Source of the DNA: an uncultured Clostridia bacterium
GTDB lineage: Bacteria > Bacillota > Clostridia > Oscillospirales > CAG-272
Assembly (NCBI GenBank): GCA_947624995.1
Contig: CANQMS010000006.1
Span: 1 to 64,000, forward strand
DNA length: 64,000 bases
Direction: 5' to 3'
This document shows, in pieces, positions 16,274 through 24,098 of the stretch. The first letter of the stretch is position 1; each line of letters begins with the position of its first letter. The position numbers and the translations under genes were made by a program. The notes beneath the pieces were generated by a model. It was not told the DNA's origin and ran no database searches. It saw only the letters and a list, made by a program, of their open reading frames with translations.

Positions 16274-18457
16274 ATGGGCATATCATTTTTCCCCGAAAAA
16301 AAAATATTCAAGCTCGACACGTCCGCCTCGTCGTACATATTCAAAATAGGCGCGGGCGGCTACGTCATGGGGCTGTACTACGGCGCGCGCCTCGACGAGC
16401 ACGACGTCGACTATCTCACGGTGCGCGAGGGGCACGACTCGACCGTGCCGCTCTCCGCCGCCGTTGACGACTGGCGCTTTTCCCCGGACACGATGCAGGC
16501 TGAGTACCCGGCATACGGCTCGGGCGACTTCCGCATATCGGCGGTGAAGATAAAAAACGGGGACGGAAATTCCGTCACCGACTGCCGGTACGTCTCGCAC
16601 AGAATATATAAGGGGAAGGAACCAATCCCGGGGATGCCGTCGACGGCAGGCGGCGAGGGCGAGGCGGAGACGCTCGAGCTATACTGCCGGGACGTGACGG
16701 GCGCCGAGATCACGCTCGTCTACTCCGTCTATGAAAGCCACCCCGTCATAACGCGGCGCGCTGTCATAAAAAACGGCGGTGAGGCGCCGATATATGTGGA
16801 GCGCGCGTACAGCGCCGCCGTCGATTTCACGCATCCGGAGTTCAGGCTGCTGCACCTCTGGGGCTGCTGGGGGCGGGAGAGGGCGGTCGAACGCCGCGAT
16901 CTCGGTCACGGCATAACGACTGTTTCGAGCGGGAGGGGCGCATCCGGGCATTATCACAACCCGTTCGCGGCGCTGCTCGCGCCGGGGTGTACCGAGGAGT
17001 CCGGCGAGGCTTACGGGTTCAATCTCGTTTACAGCGGAAATTTCTCGATAGACGCGGAGGTGGACGCTTTCGGGCTCACGCGCATCCTTGTCGGTATAAA
17101 TCCCGAGGGGTTTTCGTGGAAGCTCGAGCCGGGCGAGGATTTTTGCACGCCCGAGGCGGTTATGGTATATTCGGACCGGGGCGAGGGCGGCATGTCTCGT
17201 GCGCTGCACCGCTTTTACCGCGAGCACCTGCTCTCGGAAAAGTGGTTAAAAGCGCCGCGCCCCGTCGTCGTCAACAACTGGGAGGCGACGTATTTCGGAT
17301 TCGACACGGAAAAGCTCGTCTCGATAGCGAGGTCGGCGGCGGAGCTCGGGATAGATATGCTCGTCGTGGACGACGGCTGGTTCGGCCGCCGAAATGACGA
17401 CACCTCGTCCCTCGGCGACTGGGTCGCGAACGAGGAAAAGCTGCCGGGCGGGCTCTCTCTGCTCGCGGAGCGCGTGAATGCGCTCGGACTCGGGCTCGGG
17501 CTGTGGTTCGAGCCGGAAATGGCGAGCCGGGACAGCGACCTCTATCGCGCGCATCCGGAATGGTGCATACGGACTGAGGGGCGCGATATGTCGATCGCGC
17601 GCCATCAGTATATACTCGATCTATCGCGCGAGGACGTCCGGGACTATATCGTGGATTCGCTCTCGTCCGTGCTCTCGTCGGCGAATATCGAATACGTCAA
17701 GTGGGATTTCAACCGCAATCTGACCGAGTATTCGTCGTCGCTCCTGCCGAGCGACAGGCAGGGCGAGGTCTTCCACCGCTATGTGCTCGGGCTCTATGAG
17801 GTCATAGAGAGGCTGCAAAAGGCTTTCCCGGACGTGCTGTTTGAGGGGTGCGCGTCGGGCGGCGGCAGATATGACCCCGCCATGCTGCACTATTTCCCGC
17901 AGTACTGGACGAGCGACGACACGGACCCGCTCGAAAGGATAAAAATACAGTACGGGACCTCGATCGCGTACCCGGCGTGTACGATGAGCTGTCACGTCTC
18001 GGCGTCTCCGAACCATCAGACCGGGAGGCGGACGCCGCTCAGAACGCGCGGCGACGTTGCGGCGGCGGGCGTTTTCGGATACGAGCTCGACCCGACCGCG
18101 CTCTCCGACCGCGAGCGCGAGGAGGTGAGGCGGCAGATCGCGGAATACAAGGCGCACCGCCGCATCGTCATGGAGGGCGACCTCTATAGACTCGTCCCGC
18201 CGGAAGGGAACGTTGCCGCGTGGATGTATGTGACGCCGGATCTGGAGGAGGCGCTCTTTACATACGTCCGCATGAGGACGATGATAGCGCCCGTTTCGTT
18301 CGTCAGGCTCGCGGGGCTCGACCCGGACCGCACGTATACGGACGGGGACGGCAGGCGTTATCTCGGCAGCACGCTTATGCGCGCCGGGCTCAATCTTACC
18401 GGCAGCCGCCGGGACGGCGAGAGCGTGACCGTTTATTTAAAGGCGGAGCCGCAGTAA
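16274..18457 (+). CDS. Alpha-galactosidase, GH36 family
   Basis: The 727-residue protein is a full-length GH36 enzyme with N-terminal beta-sandwich, TIM barrel and C-terminal domain. The nucleophile Asp478 lies in YVKWDFNR and the general acid/base is Asp548 in WTSDDTDP; LVVDDGWFGRR is also typical. It has no signal peptide, so it acts inside the cell on imported galactosides such as raffinose-type sugars. The ATG at 16274 has GGAGG 8 bases upstream; the longer in-frame extension lacks a ribosome site and overlaps the promoter. No transporter or sugar regulator is adjacent. Confidence 0.93.
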   Translation: MGISFFPEKKIFKLDTSASSYIFKIGAGGYVMGLYYGARLDEHDVDYLTVREGHDSTVPLSAAVDDWRFSPDTMQAEYPAYGSGDFRISAVKIKNGDGNSVTDCRYVSHRIYKGKEPIPGMPSTAGGEGEAETLELYCRDVTGAEITLVYSVYESHPVITRRAVIKNGGEAPIYVERAYSAAVDFTHPEFRLLHLWGCWGRERAVERRDLGHGITTVSSGRGASGHYHNPFAALLAPGCTEESGEAYGFNLVYSGNFSIDAEVDAFGLTRILVGINPEGFSWKLEPGEDFCTPEAVMVYSDRGEGGMSRALHRFYREHLLSEKWLKAPRPVVVNNWEATYFGFDTEKLVSIARSAAELGIDMLVVDDGWFGRRNDDTSSLGDWVANEEKLPGGLSLLAERVNALGLGLGLWFEPEMASRDSDLYRAHPEWCIRTEGRDMSIARHQYILDLSREDVRDYIVDSLSSVLSSANIEYVKWDFNRNLTEYSSSLLPSDRQGEVFHRYVLGLYEVIERLQKAFPDVLFEGCASGGGRYDPAMLHYFPQYWTSDDTDPLERIKIQYGTSIAYPACTMSCHVSASPNHQTGRRTPLRTRGDVAAAGVFGYELDPTALSDREREEVRRQIAEYKAHRRIVMEGDLYRLVPPEGNVAAWMYVTPDLEEALFTYVRMRTMIAPVSFVRLAGLDPDRTYTDGDGRRYLGSTLMRAGLNLTGSRRDGESVTVYLKAEPQ

Positions 18458-18590
18458 AAAGTTTTGAAAAGGGGGGATCGGGGGGAAAAAAGATGGGGCA
18501 GCCGCCCCATCTTTTGCTTTTTCGCGAGGCGAAAAAGCCGAATTTAATCCTAAAAGGCACTCCCCCCGGCTCGCCCTAACCGATCCGCAC
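18458..18590. repeat. Composite gene-end repeat after the alpha-galactosidase gene
   Basis: The flank typical of the window's gene-end hairpins (AAAAAGTTTTGAAAAGG) follows the stop directly. A GATCGGGGGG arm comes next and a matching GGCACTCCCCCCGG arm lies near 18566-18580. Between them are two unrelated hairpins: AAAAGATGGGGC/GCCCCATCTTTT (18488-18515) and GCTTTTTCGC/GCGAAAAAGC. It looks like one element interrupted by others. Confidence 0.5.
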
Positions 18591-18644
18591 ACTTTTACAA
18601 CCTGCGGTTGAGTTTATGTTGCCGCAGACGATAGTTTATTTGAT

Positions 18645-18672
18645 AAATCCGCGTTGACGCCGCGGATTTTTT
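18645..18672 (+). terminator. Terminator overlapping the next promoter
   Basis: AAATCCGCG (18645-18653) pairs with CGCGGATTT (18661-18669) and runs into a T-tract. The loop contains the TTGACG box of the downstream promoter, so two signals share the same bases. Confidence 0.65.
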
Positions 18673-18682
18673 GTTTTAGAAT
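18654..18682 (+). promoter_or_regulatory. Promoter of the leader peptide and ABC exporter
   Basis: TTGACG (18654-18659), 17-base spacer, TAGAAT (18677-18682), about 45 bases before the leader-peptide start. Confidence 0.65.
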
Positions 18683-18728
18683 AGACGACGGCGAATGTGC
18701 AAATGTTTGAAGGAAAGGAGAATTTACG

Positions 18729-18803
18729 ATGAGCATCGGAAAATTATTTGAAGAACACATACGGAAAAATGGGGCGCCGCGGCGCTGTCGGAACATGAGA
18801 TGA
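18729..18803 (+). CDS. Leader peptide, 24 residues, upstream of ABC exporter
   Basis: A 24-codon frame begins MSIGKLFEEHIRKNG and ends in a basic Arg/Cys stretch (PRRCRNMR). It has a full AAAGGAG ribosome site 8-9 bases upstream, much better than chance for so short a frame. Its TGA (18801-18803) lies inside the left arm of the hairpin at 18799-18841, so a ribosome near the end of the peptide would block that hairpin. This matches ribosome-mediated attenuation of drug exporters such as BmrB-BmrCD in Bacillus. Function is inferred. Confidence 0.65.
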   Translation: MSIGKLFEEHIRKNGAPRRCRNMR

Positions 18804-18848
18804 GGCGATAGCTTCGGGACTCTGCCGATCGTCGCCTCATCCGTTTTT
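18799..18848 (+). terminator. Attenuator hairpin between leader peptide and ABC exporter
   Basis: GATGAGGCGA (18799-18808) pairs perfectly with TCGCCTCATC (18832-18841), followed by CG and five Ts. It sits between the leader peptide and the exporter start, so it should terminate transcription unless the leader ribosome covers its left arm. Confidence 0.7.
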
Positions 18849-18878
18849 ATACGGACAATGAAAGGAGATCGGTATAAT

Positions 18879-20657
18879 ATGAAAAAATTTTTTAAAAAGG
18901 CAAAAAATATATTTTGGCTCATCGCGCCGTTCTGGAAGTACGGCAAGTGGGTCATCATATACGGGCTCATACACAACGGCATCATATGGCCGCTGCGCGA
19001 CCTGCTCTACATCTATACGCCGCAGGTCGTTGTGAACGCGCTTGACGCGGGGCACGGGATCGCGTATGTGCTTTTGCTGACGGCGGGGCTGTATTTCGTC
19101 TCGTTTGCGACGTTTTCGATATCGGATTATTATTGGGAGCTGCTCGACAAGGTCGGCAGCGAGCGCGCGAGGCTGAAAATTCGCAGGCTCGTGTATGACA
19201 AGGCGGAGGCGACGGATTACGCCTGCATCGACGACCCCGAGTTCTACGACAAATATAAATGGGCTCAGGACAATTTCGCGTCAAAGTCGCAGGACGCCGT
19301 CAATATGTGCAACAACCTTATTCGCGGCGTCATGTGCATATTGACGCTCGCCTCGGTCATAGCGACCGTTTCACCGTGGGCGATAGTCATCGTGACGGTG
19401 TACGCCTGCCTGCGCCTCCCCGTCAACGCGCGCCTCAACAAATACGAGATCGCGCGCGACGAGGAGTGCATACCTCATGACAGGCGCCTCGACTATGTTC
19501 ACCGCGTCTTTTATATGAAGGATTACGCCGCAGACCTGCGCTCGACGCGCCTGCCGGAGCTCTGCCGCCGCCACTACGACGAGCAGTCCGAGAAAAAGCT
19601 CGGCGTCATCTCGAAATATTCGAAAAAGGTGTTGAGGCTCGATATTCTGCTCTACGCGCTCTATGAGCTTTCGCAGTTTCTGATAATGGCGCTGATCGTT
19701 CTGTCGTTTTACCGCGGCGAGCTCGAGAGCACCGCAATGCTCGTGACGATGTTCATGGCGGCGGGGCAGCTGGCTGGCGACCTCTGGGACATCACGGCAG
19801 TCGTCAAGGACTATGACAGGCTCGCGGGATATTCGGAGCGCATAAAGGCATTCTTCGATATGCCTTCAACTATCGAATCAAAACGCGACGGTGTCACAGT
19901 CCCGGGCGGTGCGTTTTCGCTCGAGATGAGGGACGTCGGATTCAGATATACGGATGAAAGTCCGTTCGTGCTGCGCCATCTGTCGCTCCGCGTCTCCCCC
20001 GGGGAGAGACTCGCGATAGTCGGCGAGAACGGAGCCGGAAAGTCAACGCTCCTCAAGCTTTTGTTGAGGCTTTACGACGTCACCGAGGGGGAGATCCTCA
20101 TCGACGGCGTGAACATAAAGGAATACGATCCGCATATGCTCCGCGCGCGCGTCGGCGTCGCGTTCCAGAACACGAACGTGTACGCGATGACTATGCGCGA
20201 AAATATCGGTCTCTGCCACGAGGCGGAGGGCGATCTTGACGCGGTCGTAAAGACGTTCGGCATCGACAGGGTGCTCGAGAAAAACGGTGTTGACGCCGGA
20301 TGCGAGATGACGAGGGAATTCTCGGAGCATGGCGTCGTCGTCTCCGGCGGCGAGGCGCAAAAGCTGGCGCTCACGCGCCTCAAAACGGCGGAGTTCGGGC
20401 TGTACCTGCTCGACGAGCCGTCCTCTGCGCTCGACCCGCTGGCTGAATATGAGATGACAAAGACGATAGTGAACGGAGCGGAAGGAAAGACGACGCTGCT
20501 CATCGCGCACCGCCTCTCCTCCGTCCGCGAGATGGACAGGATCGTCCTCATCTCCGGCGGTCACGCCGCCGAATCCGGCACGCACGACGAGCTCATGAAG
20601 GCGGGCGGCATCTACGCCGCCATGTTCACAAAACAGGCCGAGGGATATAGAGAATGA
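18879..20657 (+). CDS. ABC exporter, fused membrane and ATPase domains
   Basis: The 592-residue half-transporter has an N-terminal six-helix exporter membrane domain (about 1-315) and a C-terminal ATPase with Walker A GENGAGKST, signature VSGGE, Walker B LYLLDEPSS and the H-loop IAHRLSS. It probably works as a homodimer, since no partner half is adjacent. The substrate is unknown. I chose the ATG at 18879 because AAAGGAG lies upstream of it; an ATG at 18858 would include that site in the gene. A leader peptide and attenuator precede it, suggesting induction by a ribosome-affecting compound, and a 40-base perfect palindrome follows. Confidence 0.9.
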   Translation: MKKFFKKAKNIFWLIAPFWKYGKWVIIYGLIHNGIIWPLRDLLYIYTPQVVVNALDAGHGIAYVLLLTAGLYFVSFATFSISDYYWELLDKVGSERARLKIRRLVYDKAEATDYACIDDPEFYDKYKWAQDNFASKSQDAVNMCNNLIRGVMCILTLASVIATVSPWAIVIVTVYACLRLPVNARLNKYEIARDEECIPHDRRLDYVHRVFYMKDYAADLRSTRLPELCRRHYDEQSEKKLGVISKYSKKVLRLDILLYALYELSQFLIMALIVLSFYRGELESTAMLVTMFMAAGQLAGDLWDITAVVKDYDRLAGYSERIKAFFDMPSTIESKRDGVTVPGGAFSLEMRDVGFRYTDESPFVLRHLSLRVSPGERLAIVGENGAGKSTLLKLLLRLYDVTEGEILIDGVNIKEYDPHMLRARVGVAFQNTNVYAMTMRENIGLCHEAEGDLDAVVKTFGIDRVLEKNGVDAGCEMTREFSEHGVVVSGGEAQKLALTRLKTAEFGLYLLDEPSSALDPLAEYEMTKTIVNGAEGKTTLLIAHRLSSVREMDRIVLISGGHAAESGTHDELMKAGGIYAAMFTKQAEGYRE

Positions 20658-20676
20658 TTAGGTTTAGAGGGATAAA

Positions 20677-20716
20677 TGCGGGAAGGAAACTTTTCATGAA
20701 AAGTTTCCTTCCCGCA
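20677..20716 (+). repeat. Gene-end hairpin repeat, perfect 40-base palindrome
   Basis: TGCGGGAAGGAAACTTTTC (20677-20695) and its exact complement (20698-20716) follow the exporter gene. The tail CTTTCAAAAGTTTTTA on the right matches the flank seen with the copies at 43013, 48870 and 54105. Confidence 0.8.
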
Positions 20717-20884
20717 CCCTTCTTTCAAAAGTTTTTATTATTGGACATACAAGTTTTTTATATCGCATATAAGCGGGCATGCTGCACAGTTACGAACGAT
20801 TCTACGTTTTAGCTAAATCGGGGGCGTTCGTTTTGTGAAAAAATACCTATTTTATTTTTGACGTACGTATGGTACAATAATATT

Positions 20885-21102
20885 GAACTCTGCGGAGTGC
20901 GTGACAACCCGGTTATTTAAACCCACGAAAGATTAAATGGGGTCCGGCTTCAGTCGGTGTCGATGCAGGCCTCCCGCTCGCCGGCAGCTTTTGCTCGCGA
21001 CGGACGTTGGAAGCTCAAAAGCCGATCGAGAGGACATACCAGCCTTGCGAGAGCAGGGTTTCTAATCGCCGGGATGCACGGCCCTCGCGGGGTTTCTTTT
21101 TT
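20885..21102 (+). ncRNA. ssrS: Probable 6S RNA
   Basis: A stable RNA of about 210 bases fits this gap. The ends pair: GAACTCTGCG then GTGCGT near 20885-20905 with TGCAC then CGCGGGGTTTC near 21076-21095, followed by six Ts. The interior has the GTTATTTAAACCCACG ... TTAAATGGG segment that I associate with Clostridial 6S RNAs. A TACAAT box at 20873-20878 places the start at about 20885, exactly where the closing stem begins. 6S RNA binds and sequesters the sigma-A holoenzyme. No protein frame fits. Family assignment is from memory of the pattern, not a covariance search. Confidence 0.7.
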
Positions 21103-21159
21103 CCCGATCTTTTGCGTCGCCCGAAATAGCGGGCGGCGCAAAAATATTATATCCGCTAC

Positions 21160-21188
21160 TTGATTTTTTCACGCGAATGTATTAGAAT
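21160..21188 (+). promoter_or_regulatory. Promoter of fba
   Basis: TTGATT (21160-21165), 17-base spacer, TAGAAT (21183-21188), about 40 bases before the start codon. Confidence 0.75.
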
Positions 21189-21226
21189 ACATAATGGAAC
21201 GAAAAACCAAAAAGGGAGATATAAAA

Positions 21227-22180
21227 ATGGCACTCGTAACAACAAAAGAAATGTTCGCAAAAGCGTATAACGGCGGCTACGCTGTCGGCGCTTTCAACGT
21301 AAACAACATGGAGATCATCCAGGGCATCACTGAGGCGGCCATCGCCCAGAAATCCCCGCTCATCCTTCAGGTCAGCAAGGGCGCCCGCAACTATGCGAAG
21401 CACGCGTATCTTATGAAGCTGATCGAGGCGGCTCTCATCGACGCACAGGAATCTGCCGGATTCGACCTTCCGATCGCGGTCCATCTCGACCACGGCGACA
21501 CGTTTGAGCTCTGCAAGTCCTGCATAGACGGCGGCTTCACCTCCGTCATGATCGACGGCTCGTCAAAGAGCTTCAAGGACAATATCGAGCTGACAAAGAA
21601 GGTCGTTGAATACGCGCACGCTCACGGCGTTGTCGTCGAGGCGGAGCTCGGAACGCTCGCAGGCGTTGAGGACGAGGTCAAGGTTTCCGCTGAGGATTCT
21701 TCTTACACGAAGCCCGAGCAGGTCGAGGAATTCGTCGGCGCTACCGGATGTGACTCGCTCGCTATCGCCATCGGCACGAGCCACGGCGCGTACAAGTTCA
21801 AGCCCGGCACGAAGCCGCAGCTCAGATTCGATATCCTCGAAGAGGTTTCAAAGCGCCTGCCCGGATTCCCGATAGTGCTGCACGGCTCGTCGTCCGTCCC
21901 GCAGGAGTTTGTCAAGGAGATCAACGAGAACGGCGGCAATATGCCCGGCGCTATCGGCGTTCCCGAGGATCAGCTCCGTCACGCGGCGTCCATGGCGGTC
22001 TGCAAGATCAACATTGACTCCGACCTGCGCCTCGCTATGACGGCGTCCATACGCAAGTACTTCAACGAGCATCCCGATCACTTCGATCCCCGCCAGTACC
22101 TCAAGCCCGCGCGCGAGGCTATCAAGGCAATGGTCGAGCACAAGATCGTCGACGTCCTCGGCTCGAACGGAAAAGCGTAA
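21227..22180 (+). CDS. fba: Class II fructose-1,6-bisphosphate aldolase
   Basis: The 317-residue protein is a complete class II (zinc) aldolase cleaving fructose-1,6-bisphosphate to dihydroxyacetone phosphate and glyceraldehyde-3-phosphate. Zinc-binding and active-site segments are AVHLDHGDTFE, EAELGTLAG, GTSHGAYKF and LHGSSSVP. I chose the ATG at 21227, preceded by GGGAG, over an in-frame ATG at 21194. Its own promoter and terminator make it monocistronic. Codon use is strongly biased (many GAG, AAG, CTC), as expected for a highly expressed glycolytic gene. Confidence 0.96.
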   Translation: MALVTTKEMFAKAYNGGYAVGAFNVNNMEIIQGITEAAIAQKSPLILQVSKGARNYAKHAYLMKLIEAALIDAQESAGFDLPIAVHLDHGDTFELCKSCIDGGFTSVMIDGSSKSFKDNIELTKKVVEYAHAHGVVVEAELGTLAGVEDEVKVSAEDSSYTKPEQVEEFVGATGCDSLAIAIGTSHGAYKFKPGTKPQLRFDILEEVSKRLPGFPIVLHGSSSVPQEFVKEINENGGNMPGAIGVPEDQLRHAASMAVCKINIDSDLRLAMTASIRKYFNEHPDHFDPRQYLKPAREAIKAMVEHKIVDVLGSNGKA

Positions 22181-22204
22181 GCGCAAGCCATATAAGCAAA
22201 CATC

Positions 22205-22245
22205 GGGGACGGCTTATAACCGTCCCCTCTGCTTTTCTTTATTTT
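22205..22245 (+). terminator. Terminator after fba
   Basis: GGGGACGG (22205-22212) and CCGTCCCC (22220-22227) form a stem with a seven-base loop, followed by a T-rich tract. Confidence 0.8.
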
Positions 22246-22267
22246 TCTGAAACAAACGGAGAAAACG

Positions 22268-22990
22268 ATGATTTGGAGTGAAGATTATCGCGTGACGGCG
22301 CTCGACGTCGACATGACGGGGGCATTCAGCCCGGCGGCGATGATGAGATATATGCAGGAGACCGCGTACCGCCACATGGCGGGCACGGGTCCGACGGAGG
22401 ACGAGCTGCGCTCGCGCGGACAGGCGTTTCTGCTCTCGCGGATAATATTTTATATCTACGGCGAGCTTCACCACGGGGACGCATTCACGCTCAGAACGTT
22501 TGCGGAGAAGAGCCGCGGGATCAGCTTCGGGCGCGTTTTTATGATATACGGCGCGGACGGCGAAAAAATTGCAGAGGCAAAAACGGTTTGGGTGCTGTAC
22601 GATCTGTATGAGCGCAAAATCGTGCGCGTCGACAGTATAGGCGAGCTTTACGGACCCGAGCCGCCGCTCGAAACGGAGCTGCCCCGCAGGCTTTCGATCC
22701 CGGACGGGATGGAGCCGTCGCCGCTCTGCGTCCGGCGCGTCGACTACCCGGACGTCGACGTCAACGGTCACATGAACAACACCGTGTACGCGGGTTTCCT
22801 CTGCGGGTATGTGCCGGAGATACGCGCGGGCGAGGCGAGAGTTTCCTCGCTGTATATAAATTACAGCAACGAGTCAAAGCTCGACGACGAGATCTCCGTC
22901 TCTATGTGCGGCAGCCGCGGCGAATGGTTCTTCCGCACGCACAGGGCGGACGGAAAGCTGAATGTCGAGGCGAGGATAACGACGGTATGA
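22268..22990 (+). CDS. Acyl-ACP thioesterase (FatA/FatB type)
   Basis: The 240-residue protein has two hotdog folds in the acyl-ACP thioesterase arrangement. The catalytic Asn/His segment DVNGHMNNTVY appears near residue 165, and YMQETAYRHMAGTG near residue 30 belongs to the first fold. It should release free fatty acids from acyl carrier protein in the cytoplasm; chain length cannot be told. GGAG lies 6 bases before the ATG. Its stop overlaps the start of a winged-helix regulator (ATGA), an unusual and suggestive pairing. Confidence 0.88.
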   Translation: MIWSEDYRVTALDVDMTGAFSPAAMMRYMQETAYRHMAGTGPTEDELRSRGQAFLLSRIIFYIYGELHHGDAFTLRTFAEKSRGISFGRVFMIYGADGEKIAEAKTVWVLYDLYERKIVRVDSIGELYGPEPPLETELPRRLSIPDGMEPSPLCVRRVDYPDVDVNGHMNNTVYAGFLCGYVPEIRAGEARVSSLYINYSNESKLDDEISVSMCGSRGEWFFRTHRADGKLNVEARITTV

Positions 22991-23544
22991 GCGGACGCAG
23001 GATTACGGTAAAAACGGAAGACGCGGAGCTATACGACCTTCTGAAAATGTGGCTCGGCGACGCCGGGTATGAGATATCCGACGGCGGCGACTGCACCATA
23101 ATCGACACGGACACTTGCCCGGAAGAGGGGAGCGACGACGCAAAAACGCTTTATATCGTTTCATCTCCGGGCTGCCGTACACACGAGCTCAGGCGCCCGT
23201 TTTCACACACGGAGCTCACCTCGGCGATGCGCCGTATGTGCTCGGACGGCGCGGGCGAGCTCGTCGTGGACCCGACGTCGAAGCGCGTCACGTACCGCGG
23301 CGACAGTGTGGCGCTGACGGAGAAGGAGTACGCGGTCATGCGGCTGCTTTACGAGCGCGGCGAGTCGGGCGTCTCGCGCGACGAGCTCTCGTCCGTCGCG
23401 AGGCACGGGAGCGGCAAAGAGACGAACGCGGGCGACGTATACGTACACTATCTCCGCCGGAAGCTGTCGGCGCTGACGGGCGAGTCCGGCGACAGGATCA
23501 TCCGCACCGTGCGCGGATTCGGGTACGCGTTCACCGGTCGGTGA
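22987..23544 (+). CDS. Winged-helix regulator with short pseudo-receiver domain
   Basis: The 185-residue protein ends in an OmpR/PhoB-type winged helix (about 90-185: VDPTSKRVTYRGDSVALTEKEY ... RTVRGFGYAF, split here by the recognition region). The first 85 residues look like a shortened response-regulator receiver: CTIIDTD stands in for the phospho-Asp strand, YIVSS for the Thr/Ser strand and LRRPFSHTEL for the Lys-Pro-Phe motif, where Arg replaces Lys. About 35 residues of a normal receiver are missing, so phosphorylation is doubtful. The ATG at 22987 overlaps the thioesterase stop. Confidence 0.78.
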   Translation: MSGRRITVKTEDAELYDLLKMWLGDAGYEISDGGDCTIIDTDTCPEEGSDDAKTLYIVSSPGCRTHELRRPFSHTELTSAMRRMCSDGAGELVVDPTSKRVTYRGDSVALTEKEYAVMRLLYERGESGVSRDELSSVARHGSGKETNAGDVYVHYLRRKLSALTGESGDRIIRTVRGFGYAFTGR

Positions 23545-23571
23545 GCGTTGCGCGATGTTATCGCGCGTTGC

Positions 23572-23600
23572 TTGACTTTTGCGCGCTCCCGGCGTATGAT
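23572..23600 (+). promoter_or_regulatory. Promoter of the XRE membrane regulator
   Basis: TTGACT (23572-23577), 17-base spacer, TATGAT (23595-23600). A short GCGCGAT/ATCGCGC hairpin (23550-23566) precedes it and may end the upstream operon. Confidence 0.65.
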
Positions 23601-23623
23601 GGCTTTCGAAGAGGAGGCTCTGT

Positions 23624-24052
23624 ATGCTTGGCGACAATATAAAAAGATACCGCACATCGTGCGGCATGACGCAGGAGGCGCTGGCGGGCAGACTGAACGT
23701 CGTCCGCCAGACCGTTTCAAAATGGGAAAAGGGGATGTCCCTGCCGGATGCGGAAATGCTCGTGCATCTCGCGGCGGCACTCGGCACGGACGTTGAGACA
23801 TTGCTCGGAGACGCGGATGCGGGGACCTCGCCGATGTCGACAGAGGAGCAGCTCGCAAGGATAAACGGGCATCTCGCGATAAAAAACAGTCAGGCGCGCC
23901 GGTTCCGGATCGCGGTCGCAGTGATCGCGGGTGCGATACTTTTGCTCTCGCTGCTCTCGATCATTGTTTCCGCCGTCGTGAACAGAACGTACACGTTCGA
24001 ACGGGACAAGGTCGACGTTTACACATACGAGCTTGAGACGGTGGAAAACTGA
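23624..24052 (+). CDS. XRE-family regulator with C-terminal membrane helix
   Basis: The 142-residue protein has an N-terminal Cro/C1 helix-turn-helix (about 5-60; MTQEALAGRLNVVRQTVSKW) followed by an acidic linker and one transmembrane helix (about 95-118) with a short outside tail. GAGGAGG precedes the ATG. Membrane-tethered XRE regulators are common in Clostridia, but the target here is unknown. It is flanked by its own promoter and a bidirectional terminator, so it is a single-gene unit. Confidence 0.82.
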   Translation: MLGDNIKRYRTSCGMTQEALAGRLNVVRQTVSKWEKGMSLPDAEMLVHLAAALGTDVETLLGDADAGTSPMSTEEQLARINGHLAIKNSQARRFRIAVAVIAGAILLLSLLSIIVSAVVNRTYTFERDKVDVYTYELETVEN

Positions 24053-24056
24053 AGCT

Positions 24057-24098
24057 GCATAAAAATATGCGCGGGCGGACCCGCGCATATTTTTATGC
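24057..24098. terminator. Bidirectional terminator, 19-base perfect stem
   Basis: Arms run 24057-24075 and 24080-24098 with a CGGA loop and A/T-rich ends, giving U-tracts both ways. It serves the XRE gene and the leftward kinase gene, whose stop codon lies inside the right arm. Confidence 0.88.

Noticed and set aside
20858..20886. TTGACG at 20858 with TATTGA at 20881 as 6S RNA promoter
   Set aside because: The TACAAT box at 20873 puts the start exactly at the base of the closing stem and fits better, though its -35 is weak.
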